Shown here in pieces: positions 6,160-14,800 of a stretch of 14,800 nt of DNA (the stretch's first letter is position 1; every line of letters starts with the position of its first letter). The notes under the pieces were generated by a model. The model was not told where the DNA came from. It was given only the letters and a program-made list of their open reading frames with translations, and searched no databases. Both the position numbers and the translations under genes were made by a program. Source of the stretch: Alphaproteobacteria bacterium (lineage in GTDB: Bacteria; Myxococcota_A; UBA796; GCA-2862545); the NCBI GenBank assembly GCA_020632885.1, contig JACKEQ010000061.1:1-14800 (forward strand), in the 5' to 3' direction.

Positions 6160-6897
6160 ATGGTCGGAAAGCACGAGATGCTCGAGGGCGGCCCGATGGG
6201 TCGCAAGGTCCACATGTGGAGCTTCGGCCACTACGGCCAGCCCGTCATCGCGTTCCCCAGCGCCGCTGGCTTCGCCCACGAGTGGAAGTCGCAGGGGATG
6301 GTGGACGTGCTCGCGGACCTCATCGGCCGCGGGAAGATCAAGCTCTACTGTCCCGAGAGCAACGTCGCAGAGGCGTGGACCCGCAAGGAGACCGACCCCG
6401 AGTGGCGGATGCAGCGGCACGCCGTCTACGAGCAGTGGGTCATGGAGCACCTGGTGCCCCACATCCGCAGGGACTGCCACAGCCCGAACATCCCGATCGC
6501 CGTCACGGGCGCGTCCCTCGGCGGCATGTACGCCGCGCTGTTCGCGCTGAAGCACCCCGAGACCTTCCAGTGGGCGCTGTGCATGTCGGGTCGCTACCAG
6601 GCCCGCGCGCTCACCGAGGGCTACGACTCCCCCAGCGTGTACTTCAACAACCCGCTGGCCTTCGTGCCCAACCTCCAGGGCCCGGCCCTCGAGCGCACCC
6701 GGAACACCTTCCTCACGCTCGTGTGCGGCCAGGGGGCCTACGAGGAGGGCTGCATCGAGGAGACCCAGGCGCTCGCGCACGTCTGCCGGATGAAGAACAT
6801 CCCTCACCGCGAGGACATCTGGGGCAAGGAGGTCCGGCACGACTGGGATTGGTGGAAGCGCCAGGCGCGCATGCACCTGTCCTACCGGTTCGGCTGA
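6160..6897 (+). CDS. Alpha/beta-hydrolase esterase (COG4947-like)
   Basis: A 245-aa soluble protein, predicted serine esterase of the alpha/beta-hydrolase fold. The nucleophile elbow is GASLGG (117-122) with Ser119. HDWDWW (227-232) supplies the His227 expected near the C-terminus. The N-terminal part (HMWSFGHYGQPVIAFPSAAG, 18-37, and EWKSQGMVDVLADLI) and the segment around YFNNPLAFVPNL (161-172) match the pattern I know from COG4947 esterases of myxobacteria and relatives. No signal peptide is present. The catalytic acid is less clear. After the strand LTLVCG (185-190), where family members usually show an Asp, this protein reads QGAYEEGCIEE, so Glu195/196 or another residue would have to serve. 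It is divergent from the aminopeptidase operon (69-base gap) and convergent with the kinase gene. The natural substrate is unknown. Confidence 0.85.
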   Translation: MVGKHEMLEGGPMGRKVHMWSFGHYGQPVIAFPSAAGFAHEWKSQGMVDVLADLIGRGKIKLYCPESNVAEAWTRKETDPEWRMQRHAVYEQWVMEHLVPHIRRDCHSPNIPIAVTGASLGGMYAALFALKHPETFQWALCMSGRYQARALTEGYDSPSVYFNNPLAFVPNLQGPALERTRNTFLTLVCGQGAYEEGCIEETQALAHVCRMKNIPHREDIWGKEVRHDWDWWKRQARMHLSYRFG

Positions 6898-6907
6898 GCC
6901 CCGGGCC

Positions 6908-8707
<1,800 letters not shown>

Positions 8708-8711
8708 GGGC

Positions 8712-9557
8712 TCAGAAGCGCCCGGAGACGAGGAAGGCCGTGGTGCCCGAGCCCACTGCGACGGCGCCCAGCACGCCGCTCGTGATCACCAGGCTGTTCG
8801 CGGTCTTCTGCTTGCCCGCGAGCACCGAGGGGTCCGTGGCGCCGTTGAAGGAGCCCTTGGTGGCCAGCGCGCCCCCGTAGAGGCCGGCCGCCACGACCGC
8901 CGCACCGACCGCACCGAAGAGGAGGGGCTTGGACGGACCCGCGCCGGCCTCCTTGGGCGGGCGGGGCTCGTTGGTGGCCGGGCCCTCGAGCTCGTAGGAC
9001 GGGAGATCGGTGTCCGGCCCGACCAGGACGGTCTGGGTGACGGCACCCCGCCCGTCGAGGAGCTGGAAGATCACGGGGAGCGGACGGGCCCGGTTGAGCG
9101 AGCGCGACCCGTTGAGACGGATGCTCCCGGACTTCGGGTTCGTGGCCATCTCCATGGGCCCGAGCTGGGGGTCGACGGCCGTGTAGTCGTCGCGGATGGG
9201 GTTCCCCTCGGGCACGAGGTCGGTGGGGAACGTGTAGTCCGGCTCGACCGACCGGGCGGCGGCGAAGCTCTTCTGGGCCGCCGGGCTGTTCCGGGACAGG
9301 AAGAGCTGGATGCCCATCACGCGGTGGTACTCCGCGGCGGACGGCCGGGAGATGGGCTCGTCGAGGCACACGAGGATGGCGGAGGCCTCCTCGGCGGCCT
9401 TGTTGAACGCGTCGATCTCCAGCTTCCCGAAGGCTGCCGTGGCGTCCTCGAGGGCCACCACGAGGTCGTTGTTGGACCGGGGCTCCGGGCAGGCGGCGCC
9501 CGCCACGGCCGGCAGCAGGGCGAGCAGCAGGGCACCGAGGGCTCTCGTCATCGTCAT
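8712..9557 (-). CDS. Exported helical protein with C-terminal membrane hairpin, kinase partner
   Basis: A 281-aa protein. Residues 1-22 form a signal peptide (hydrophobic LGALLLALLPAVAGAA before Cys23). The GAAC site is a poor lipobox, so ordinary signal peptidase cleavage is as likely as lipidation. Residues 28-130 are helical with TPR-like spacing (alanine-rich pairs, RVMGIQLFLSRNSPAAQKSFAAARSVEPDY). Residues 140-195 are beta-like, with GSIRLNG and LPVIFQLLDGRGAVTQT. At the C-terminus, two Gly/Ala-rich hydrophobic segments (about 211-232 and 252-277) form a membrane hairpin, an architecture common in Myxococcota proteins beside kinases. ATG 9557 is chosen because it begins a good signal peptide; a GGAG lies 10 bases upstream. 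The kinase gene starts 4 bases after its stop, so they are one transcription unit and may act together. No named family is claimed. Confidence 0.8.
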   Translation of the reverse strand: MTMTRALGALLLALLPAVAGAACPEPRSNNDLVVALEDATAAFGKLEIDAFNKAAEEASAILVCLDEPISRPSAAEYHRVMGIQLFLSRNSPAAQKSFAAARSVEPDYTFPTDLVPEGNPIRDDYTAVDPQLGPMEMATNPKSGSIRLNGSRSLNRARPLPVIFQLLDGRGAVTQTVLVGPDTDLPSYELEGPATNEPRPPKEAGAGPSKPLLFGAVGAAVVAAGLYGGALATKGSFNGATDPSVLAGKQKTANSLVITSGVLGAVAVGSGTTAFLVSGRF

Positions 9558-9578
9558 CGGGAAGCGTCTCCGTGCCGC

Positions 9579-9607
9579 AGGGTAGCGCGAAAACGGAGGC
9601 GGGTCGA
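9579..9607 (-). promoter_or_regulatory. Candidate promoter of the exported-protein/kinase operon
   Basis: On the minus strand TCGACC (9607-9602, 4 of 6 to TTGACA) is followed after 17 bases by TACCCT (9584-9579, 3 of 6 to TATAAT), inside a GCTACCCT box like that before udp. It lies in the 56-base gap before ATG 9557. A start near 9572 gives a short leader. Confidence 0.4.
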
Positions 9608-9613
9608 CGGACG

Positions 9614-10030
9614 TCAGCGGCGGATCACCGGCCCGAGCACGCCGATCTGGTCGGAACCGAGGGCCTCCGCACGGTCGAGGGCCGCACGGGCCTCCTCGTG
9701 GCGGGCCAGCTCGTGGAGGCAGACCGCGAGGTGCTCGTGAGGGACGGGGCTCTGCGGTGCGAGCTCGGCGGCGCGCCGCAGGTGGGGGAGCGCGTCCTCC
9801 CAGCGCCCCTCGCTGCGGAGGAGCTCTCCGATGGCGAGACGGGCGAGCAGGTCGTCGGGGTCGCGGGTGATCGCGGCCTCGTAGGCGGCCAGCGCTCCCG
9901 GCCTGTCGCCCTCCATGCGCAGCCGGTGGGCGGCCTGGACGTCGGAGGCGATCGCCTGGCGGGCCTGGATCGGCGCGGAGCGGGCGGGATCGGGCGTGGG
10001 TGTCGAGCAGGCGAGGAACAGCAGGATCAC
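9614..10030 (-). CDS. Small TPR protein, probable lipoprotein
   Basis: A 138-aa protein with three tetratricopeptide repeats, which usually mediate protein-protein contacts. They span about residues 32-60 (AAHRLRMEGDRPGALAAYEAAI, ending in DPDD), 61-94 (LLARLAIGELLRSEGRWEDALPHLRRAAEL) and 95-126 (HEHLAVCLHELARHEEARAALDRAEAL). The consensus Gly/Ala/Tyr/Pro positions are visible in the first two. The N-terminus ILLFLAC could be a lipoprotein signal with Cys8 as the lipidated residue, but it is very short and lacks a basic residue. An in-frame CTG at 10042-10040 would add Leu-Gly-Lys-Pro and a positive charge. The GTG start overlaps the stop of the FAD oxidoreductase gene as GTGA, implying coupled translation. 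The TPR call is firm; lipidation and the exact start are less sure. Confidence 0.82.
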   Translation of the reverse strand: MILLFLACSTPTPDPARSAPIQARQAIASDVQAAHRLRMEGDRPGALAAYEAAITRDPDDLLARLAIGELLRSEGRWEDALPHLRRAAELAPQSPVPHEHLAVCLHELARHEEARAALDRAEALGSDQIGVLGPVIRR

Positions 10031-11481
10031 GGGCTTCCCCAGGCGGATGGGCTGCGGGCGTCGAGGGACCCGAGACGTCCGAGGATCGAACCCGCGGCAT
10101 GGTAGCCGCACATGCCGTGCACCCCGCCGCCCGGCGGGGTCGACGCCGATCCGATGAACAGGCGCGGAGACGGCGTGCTGTACGGGTCGAGACGGGCCAC
10201 CGGCCGCGTGAAGAGCTGCGCGGCATCCGCGACGCCGCCGGTCACCGCCCCGCCGACGTAGTTCGCGTCGTAGGCATGAAAGTCGGCGGGCGTCGTGACG
10301 TGGCGCGCCAGGATCAGGTCGCGGAACCCCGGGGCCGCTCGCTCCACCTGGGCCTCGATCAGGTCCGTGGCGTCGCGGGTGGACCCATGGGGCACGTGGA
10401 TGTACGCGTAGCCCGTGTGCTTCCCGGCCGGCGCCCGCGTGGGGTCGATCGCGCTCTGCTGCACGAGCAGCACGTAGGGGTCCTCGGTGTGGCGACCGGC
10501 GAACACCGCCCGCTCGTGGGCCGCGATGGACTCCAGCGTGCCGCCGAGGTGCACGGTCACCGCGCGGCCGACGGACGGATCGGCCCACGGAATGGGCCCG
10601 TCGAGGGCCCAGTCGAGCTTGAAGGCGCCCGGGCCGTACCGGAAGCGCCGCAGGGCGGCCGTGTAGCGCTCGGGCAGCCATGGCCCCCCGAGGGAGGCGA
10701 GCTGGTCGGGCGAGGTGTCGAAGAGCACGGCACGGCAGGGCGGGAGGTCGCGGAGGTCCGTGACGCGCTGCCCGCAGAGCACCTCGCCCCCACGGGCCTC
10801 CAGCAGCCGGACCATGGCGCGCGCCAGCTGGCCGGTGCCGCCCTCCACCACGGGCCAGGGCGAGCGGTGGGCGGCCACGAGGAAGACGAGCGCCATGGCT
10901 GCGGTGAGGGGGTTCTCGAGCGGCTGGGTCGCGTGGGCCGCGCATCCCGCCACCAGCGCCCGGGCCGGATCGTCGCGGAACCTGCGGGCCAGCCCCACGG
11001 CCGAACGCCATGCGACCGTCCCGAACCGGGCCATCACGAGCGGGCTCCTCGGGAGACCCAGGGGGGCGAGCGCACCCTCGAACAGCGCCTCGCCGTCGCG
11101 CACGAGGGGATCGAGGAGGCTGCGGTACGCCGCCCCGTCCACACCGAGCCCGGCGGCCGTCGCGTCCACCGATCCGCCGAGGAGCGCGGCCGGACGGCCC
11201 GGCAGCGGGTGGGCCACGGAGATCTCGGGGAACACCCAGCGCAGCCCGTGGTCCGCGAGCGGCAGGGTGCGCAGGTACGGCGAGAGCACGCCCATCGGAT
11301 GGCACGCCGAGCACACGTCGTGCACGAAGCCCTCGAGGGTGAGCTGCGCCGAACGCATCCCCCCACCGGGGGTGGCGGACGCCTCGAGCACGCGCACGGA
11401 GACCCCGGCAGAAGCAAGCCGGAGAGCGGCGGCGAGCCCGTTCGGGCCGGATCCGATGACGACGACGTCGACCGGTTGCAT
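10027..11481 (-). CDS. FAD-dependent oxidoreductase, phytoene-desaturase/amine-oxidase superfamily
   Basis: A 484-aa flavoenzyme. The N-terminus VDVVVIGSGPNGLAAALRLASAG contains the GxGxxG dinucleotide-binding loop (10-15), with Glu33 ending the second strand (VRVLEA) to hold the FAD ribose. PGGG follows. The C-terminal LFIGSASTPPGGGVHGMCGYHAA (441-463) is the second FAD contact, typical of CrtI-type desaturases and of PYROXD2-like NAD(P)/FAD oxidoreductases. It has no signal peptide. The substrate is not predictable: no carotenoid genes are nearby, so phytoene is not assumed. ATG 11481 is chosen because AGGAGG (11493-11488) lies 6 bases upstream and the protein then starts right before the dinucleotide fold. 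The gene is divergent from the large lipoprotein gene (79-base gap) and overlaps the TPR gene by GTGA. Family is confident; function is open. Confidence 0.9.
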   Translation of the reverse strand: MQPVDVVVIGSGPNGLAAALRLASAGVSVRVLEASATPGGGMRSAQLTLEGFVHDVCSACHPMGVLSPYLRTLPLADHGLRWVFPEISVAHPLPGRPAALLGGSVDATAAGLGVDGAAYRSLLDPLVRDGEALFEGALAPLGLPRSPLVMARFGTVAWRSAVGLARRFRDDPARALVAGCAAHATQPLENPLTAAMALVFLVAAHRSPWPVVEGGTGQLARAMVRLLEARGGEVLCGQRVTDLRDLPPCRAVLFDTSPDQLASLGGPWLPERYTAALRRFRYGPGAFKLDWALDGPIPWADPSVGRAVTVHLGGTLESIAAHERAVFAGRHTEDPYVLLVQQSAIDPTRAPAGKHTGYAYIHVPHGSTRDATDLIEAQVERAAPGFRDLILARHVTTPADFHAYDANYVGGAVTGGVADAAQLFTRPVARLDPYSTPSPRLFIGSASTPPGGGVHGMCGYHAAGSILGRLGSLDARSPSAWGSP

Positions 11482-11560
11482 GGTGCCCCTCCTACCCCGG
11501 AAGCCGGCGTCCCGCAGGTCTGCGCGCGAGCGGTTAAGCTCCCCCGCCCACGGAGGAAGG
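11482..11560. promoter_or_regulatory. Divergent intergenic region with both ribosome binding sites
   Basis: This 79-base gap must hold control signals for the FAD oxidoreductase (minus) and the large lipoprotein (plus). AGGAGG at 11493-11488 on the minus strand and GGAGGAAGG at 11552-11560 on the plus strand fix the two starts. GTTAAGCT at 11533-11540, 20 bases before the plus start, resembles the GCTAYC boxes seen elsewhere, but no convincing -35 lies upstream of it. Confidence 0.45.
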
Positions 11561-14500
11561 ATGCCCAGGAAACCGATCGTGCTCTGCGTCGCGGCGCTGC
11601 TGGCGGCCTGCAAGCCCCCTACGCCCACGGAGGAGCCCGATCCCTCCTACCGGTTCACGCGCACCGAGCAGCTCGAGGACGTCGTGGCCCTGGCCTCCGG
11701 CACGGGTGGCCATCTCTGGCTCGCTCTGGGCGACGACTTCGCCCTGCGCGAGTCGCCCGAGGAGGCGTTCACCTTCGTGAGCCGCGGCGACCTCCCCCCC
11801 GGTCACGTCACCTTCCTCGGCACGATCGACGGCTCCCGCGAGTGGCTCTTCGCCCACGTGCACGGGCAGGGCTTCTTCCGGAACTGGGCCGGCTCGGGCA
11901 CCTGGGACCGCGTGAACGGCCTGCAGTCGCCGCTCCTCGAGGTCATCCGGCCCGGCCTCAAGCCCATCCCCACGGGCATGACGACCTCCGCGTCGGACGG
12001 CGTCACCTGGCTCTCCGCCATCGGCGGGCTCTACTACACGAGCGACGAGGGGGTCACCTGGGACCGCGCGGACACGAGCAGCGCGGGCGACACGAACATC
12101 GTGTTCACCGACGTGGACGCCCGCGACGGGCGGGTCGTGTCCGTCGCGATGCTGCCGTCGGGCCTGATCCCCGAGCAGTTCACCGGCCTGATCGACGGGC
12201 GGGTCTACCTCTCCGACAACAGCGGGCTCACGTGGTCCACGCCCGACGAGGCCTTCCCGTCCGACCATCCCACCTCGGTGGCGGTGGGTGACGACGGCAC
12301 GATCTACGTCGGCACCATGGACCAGGGCGTGGTGCGGGGCTCGGGCGACGGTGCGTGGACGCCGCTGTTCGGGCCCTCGGACGTCATCGACGTCGAGTGG
12401 GTGGACGGCGGGCTCTCGGTGGCCTCCGCCACCCGTGGCCTCTGGCGCTTCGACGGTGAGCTCGCGACGGCCGTGGGCACGGGTGCAGCCGTGGGCGTGG
12501 CGGGCGGCGTGGGCGTGCTCCGCAGCGGTGAGGTGTTCGGGCTCGAGGAGGGTCTGGGCGACAGCCCGCCGTCCGCCGAGAACGGCACCGTCTACGTGGC
12601 CCTGTCCTTCTTCGGCAACTTCTACCACTCCACGCGCGGCGACACCCCCACCGAGGACGGCTTCGGGCAGGACATCCGGGTGATGACCGCGGTGCTGGAC
12701 TGGCTCGACGAGCGTCCGGACGTCCGCGCGGACTGGGTCTTCGAGAACGCCCGCACCACCCACGAGCGCATGCCCGAGCACGCACCGCAGCTCCTGGAGC
12801 GCATCCGCACGCGCATCTCGAGCGGCCGCGACGACGTGCGTCTCATGAGCTCCACGGCGGCCCCCATGGCCAGCCTGACCCGCGTGGAGTTCGACCAGGC
12901 CCTCGACCGCGCCAAGGACCTCACGAGCCTCGACGTGGGCACCTGGGTGCCCGGCGTGCAGCCCGCGGACTCCATGATCTCGCCGGACCACCTCTCCTGG
13001 TACACCCAGGCGGGCATGGAGTGGACCACGCTCTACTACGGTGCCAACGGCTTCACCGGGCCCCGCAACGTCATCCCGCTCGAGGGCGCCCAGGCCCACA
13101 ACCCGTTCAACCTCTACGACCCCGCCACGGGCGGCACGCTCACGGCGATGCCCGTGTACCACCACGGCGACCTGCTCGATCACGGCGGCCTGCGGGGGTG
13201 GGTCAAGCAGCTGAACGCCAACCACCCCGGCGACACGCTGCTCGTCCTGCACTTCGACGCGGACGCCGAGAGCTGGGAGAACTTCGACCGCGAGCTCGAC
13301 GCCATCGCGGACCTGCCCTTCGTCCGCTACACCACGCTGAACGACTACCTCACCACGCACGACCCCGGCGCCACGCACCCGCTGCCGGGCGACGTCGCGA
13401 ACGGCGTGGGCGACGGCTTCTCCTCCTGGTCCGAGAAGGTGTTGAACCACCGCGTCTGGACGGCCATCGAGCAGTCCCGCCAGCTCACCGAGGCCGCCGA
13501 GCTCGTGGCACCCGCGGACGGCGCGGTGGGGGCGGCCGTGCGCACCGCGCTGGACGCCCGGCTCGATGCCCTGGCCGTGAACAACTTCGGTCTCACGCAG
13601 CCCAACCTGCACCCCCAGCGCGTCACCGCCGCCGAAGCCTACGCCGCCGAGGCCCTCGAGCAGGCCCGCATCGCCTACGGCGCGGCCATCGACACCCAGG
13701 CGCCCCTGGGTGCCCAGCAGCTCGAGGTGCTCCACTCGGGCGTGGGTGGCGGGGCAGCCGTGACGGTGCCGTTCAACCTCCGGATGCCGCCGGGCTCCTG
13801 GGAGGGCGAGGCCGGTCTCGTGATCGAGCGCGGCAACACCCTGCTCCCGATCCGCGCGCAGTTCCTCGGCGACCTCGGGGGCTACGACGTCGTCCGGGTC
13901 GACGCCACCGTCGTCCTGGCGCCCGAGAGCCGCACCATCCTGGACTGGGCGTACGACCCCGGCGAGATCCGCCACGCGCGCGGCCAGCTCACGCCCGCGG
14001 ACATCCCGAGCCAGTTCCTGCTCCAGGCGCCCTTCATGGAGTGCGCGTCGGGCCGGGTGGTCGGCACGGGCGGCACCATCGCCACCACGATCGGCGAGTG
14101 GGGCCTCGAGAACGCGCGCATCGAGGAGTGGCAGCTGCCCTCCTGCCAGGCCCAGGCCACGCGCTCCACGATCCGTCGCGTCATCCGCAAGCGCGACGAG
14201 CTGCCCGGAGCGATCGTCGAGGTCACCGGCACCATCGACCAGGCGGCCGACGCGGGTGGGCTGATGTCCATCGTGCTCGCACCCGTCACCTGCCCGAGCG
14301 GCATCGAGGCCATCACCTGGCGCTCGTACGGCGACACCGTGCGCACGGTGGCCGTCCCGGACCTCGTGGAGGCGTGGAACCCCGTCTCGGCGAACGGCTG
14401 GGTGAGCGCCACCTGTGGTGACGGATCCACCGTGCAGATCGCCATCGACCAGACCGTGTCGTCCTCGATGGGCATGCTCTCCCTGCGCAACCAGGACGGC

Positions 14501-14743
14501 GAGGGCCTCCTGGCGCCGCTCGCCGCGCTCTGGGGCGACCCGCCCTGGCACGACGGGGCACGCACGGGCGGCAACGGCATGGCCGACCTCGTCACCCCGC
14601 TCATCGGCAGCCAGTTCTCGCCGTCCGCGCCGGAGTGGGCGGGCAAGGAGGTGAAGCTGCGGATGTGGGTCACCCAGAACACGGACGAGGATCGCCTCGA
14701 CCTGTTCTCCCACCCGCCGCTGGTGCGCAGCCCGCTCGACTGA
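11561..14743 (+). CDS. Large lipoprotein: Asp-box beta-propeller plus GH57/GH38-like domain
   Basis: A 1060-aa exported protein. MPRKPIVLCVAALLAAC is a clear lipoprotein signal with lipobox LAAC and Cys17. Residues about 35-330 form a beta-propeller: Asp boxes are seen at 161-167 (SDEGVTW) and 218-225 (SDNSGLTW), with a degenerate copy at 143-150, as in sialidases and BNR proteins. Residues about 340-605 resemble the (beta/alpha) barrel shared by GH57, GH38 and polysaccharide deacetylases: FFGNFYHSTRGDTPTEDG (350-367), LLERIRTRISSGRDDVRLMSS, GTWVPG (460-465), YTQAGMEWTTLYY (481-493), LLVLHFDADAESWENF (560-575). A helical stretch (620-710), as after GH38 barrels, and C-terminal beta domains (720-1060) follow. 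The usual GH57 Glu after Trp-x-Pro is Gly465, so activity is uncertain. ATG 11561 has GGAGG 4 bases upstream. It probably binds or cleaves a glycan at the cell surface; the barrel assignment is by pattern only. Confidence 0.85.
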   Translation: MPRKPIVLCVAALLAACKPPTPTEEPDPSYRFTRTEQLEDVVALASGTGGHLWLALGDDFALRESPEEAFTFVSRGDLPPGHVTFLGTIDGSREWLFAHVHGQGFFRNWAGSGTWDRVNGLQSPLLEVIRPGLKPIPTGMTTSASDGVTWLSAIGGLYYTSDEGVTWDRADTSSAGDTNIVFTDVDARDGRVVSVAMLPSGLIPEQFTGLIDGRVYLSDNSGLTWSTPDEAFPSDHPTSVAVGDDGTIYVGTMDQGVVRGSGDGAWTPLFGPSDVIDVEWVDGGLSVASATRGLWRFDGELATAVGTGAAVGVAGGVGVLRSGEVFGLEEGLGDSPPSAENGTVYVALSFFGNFYHSTRGDTPTEDGFGQDIRVMTAVLDWLDERPDVRADWVFENARTTHERMPEHAPQLLERIRTRISSGRDDVRLMSSTAAPMASLTRVEFDQALDRAKDLTSLDVGTWVPGVQPADSMISPDHLSWYTQAGMEWTTLYYGANGFTGPRNVIPLEGAQAHNPFNLYDPATGGTLTAMPVYHHGDLLDHGGLRGWVKQLNANHPGDTLLVLHFDADAESWENFDRELDAIADLPFVRYTTLNDYLTTHDPGATHPLPGDVANGVGDGFSSWSEKVLNHRVWTAIEQSRQLTEAAELVAPADGAVGAAVRTALDARLDALAVNNFGLTQPNLHPQRVTAAEAYAAEALEQARIAYGAAIDTQAPLGAQQLEVLHSGVGGGAAVTVPFNLRMPPGSWEGEAGLVIERGNTLLPIRAQFLGDLGGYDVVRVDATVVLAPESRTILDWAYDPGEIRHARGQLTPADIPSQFLLQAPFMECASGRVVGTGGTIATTIGEWGLENARIEEWQLPSCQAQATRSTIRRVIRKRDELPGAIVEVTGTIDQAADAGGLMSIVLAPVTCPSGIEAITWRSYGDTVRTVAVPDLVEAWNPVSANGWVSATCGDGSTVQIAIDQTVSSSMGMLSLRNQDGEGLLAPLAALWGDPPWHDGARTGGNGMADLVTPLIGSQFSPSAPEWAGKEVKLRMWVTQNTDEDRLDLFSHPPLVRSPLD

Positions 14744-14755
14744 AACTATCACTCC

Positions 14756-14796
14756 GGCCGCCGAAGGCGGCCTGCGCGGCCCGCTGTGCGCGGGCC
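14756..14796 (+). terminator. Two tandem GC hairpins after the large lipoprotein gene
   Basis: A perfect 7-bp stem, GGCCGCC (14756-14762) with GGCGGCC (14766-14772) and a GAA loop, is followed by a second perfect 7-bp stem, GGCCCGC (14778-14784) with GCGGGCC (14790-14796) and a TGTGC loop, then CTT. They begin 12 bases after the TGA. They fit a factor-independent terminator with only a minimal T-run, or a repeated extragenic palindrome; the window ends before this can be judged. Confidence 0.55.
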
Positions 14797-14800
14797 TTGC

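Noticed and set aside
10027..11481. Phytoene desaturase (carotenoid pathway) as a specific call
   Set aside because: The FAD motifs fit the superfamily, but no other carotenoid gene is in the window and related enzymes have many other substrates.
10715..11560. Upstream extension of the large lipoprotein frame
   Set aside because: It lies antisense to the FAD oxidoreductase gene, and ATG 11561 has both a strong ribosome binding site and a complete lipoprotein signal directly after it.
11534..14752. A 1072-codon open frame on the minus strand opposite the large lipoprotein gene
   Set aside because: Its product is Arg/Gly/His/Val-rich without domains or a ribosome binding site. It is an antisense shadow caused by high GC and scarcity of stops opposite a biased coding frame. 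The plus-strand protein has a lipobox and Asp boxes.

Overview
This window is a gene-dense, very GC-rich stretch (the base composition and codon third positions are strongly G/C) from a bacterium. It carries a transmembrane Ser/Thr protein kinase with a proline-rich tail, TPR-type and lipoprotein genes, an LTA4-hydrolase-like M1 aminopeptidase and Asp-box repeats. Together these suggest a Myxococcota-like (former deltaproteobacterial) or similar predatory/environmental lineage. That placement is inference from gene style, not from a marker gene. I see no rRNA, tRNA, CRISPR array, insertion sequence or phage gene. Nearly every base is coding and no intergenic gap exceeds about 80 bases.

Layout. 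(1) 1-993, plus strand: the C-terminal end of a large secreted beta-sandwich protein that begins outside the window. (2) 1052-1747, plus: an orphan OmpR-type response regulator. (3) 1792-2586, plus: uridine phosphorylase (udp), with its own candidate promoter. (4) 2590-6090, minus: a probable four-gene operon, read from right to left. It holds an unknown 192-aa protein, an unknown 242-aa protein coupled to it by a GTGA overlap, an LTA4-hydrolase-like M1 aminopeptidase, and a small HEAGH metalloprotein coupled to the aminopeptidase by another GTGA overlap. (5) 6160-6897, plus: an alpha/beta-hydrolase esterase, divergent from that operon. (6) 6908-9557, minus: an exported helical protein with a C-terminal membrane hairpin, followed 4 bases later by the receptor-type Ser/Thr kinase; these two look like a functional pair. 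(7) 9614-11481, minus: an FAD-dependent amine-oxidase/phytoene-desaturase-like enzyme, coupled by a third GTGA overlap to a small TPR lipoprotein. (8) 11561-14743, plus: a 1060-aa lipoprotein joining an Asp-box beta-propeller to a domain that resembles the GH57/GH38/deacetylase barrel. It is followed by two tandem GC-rich hairpins at the window edge.

How it fits together. Uridine phosphorylase is a nucleoside-salvage enzyme. The M1 aminopeptidase with its HEAGH neighbour looks like a peptide-processing module. The kinase and its exported partner suggest sensing at the envelope. The flanking secreted proteins (left edge and right edge) point to an organism that exports large multidomain proteins. 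I see no single complete pathway and no defence system. The most unusual items are the 1060-aa propeller/barrel lipoprotein, the unknown proteins coupled to the aminopeptidase operon, and a recurrent -10-like box shared by several start sites.
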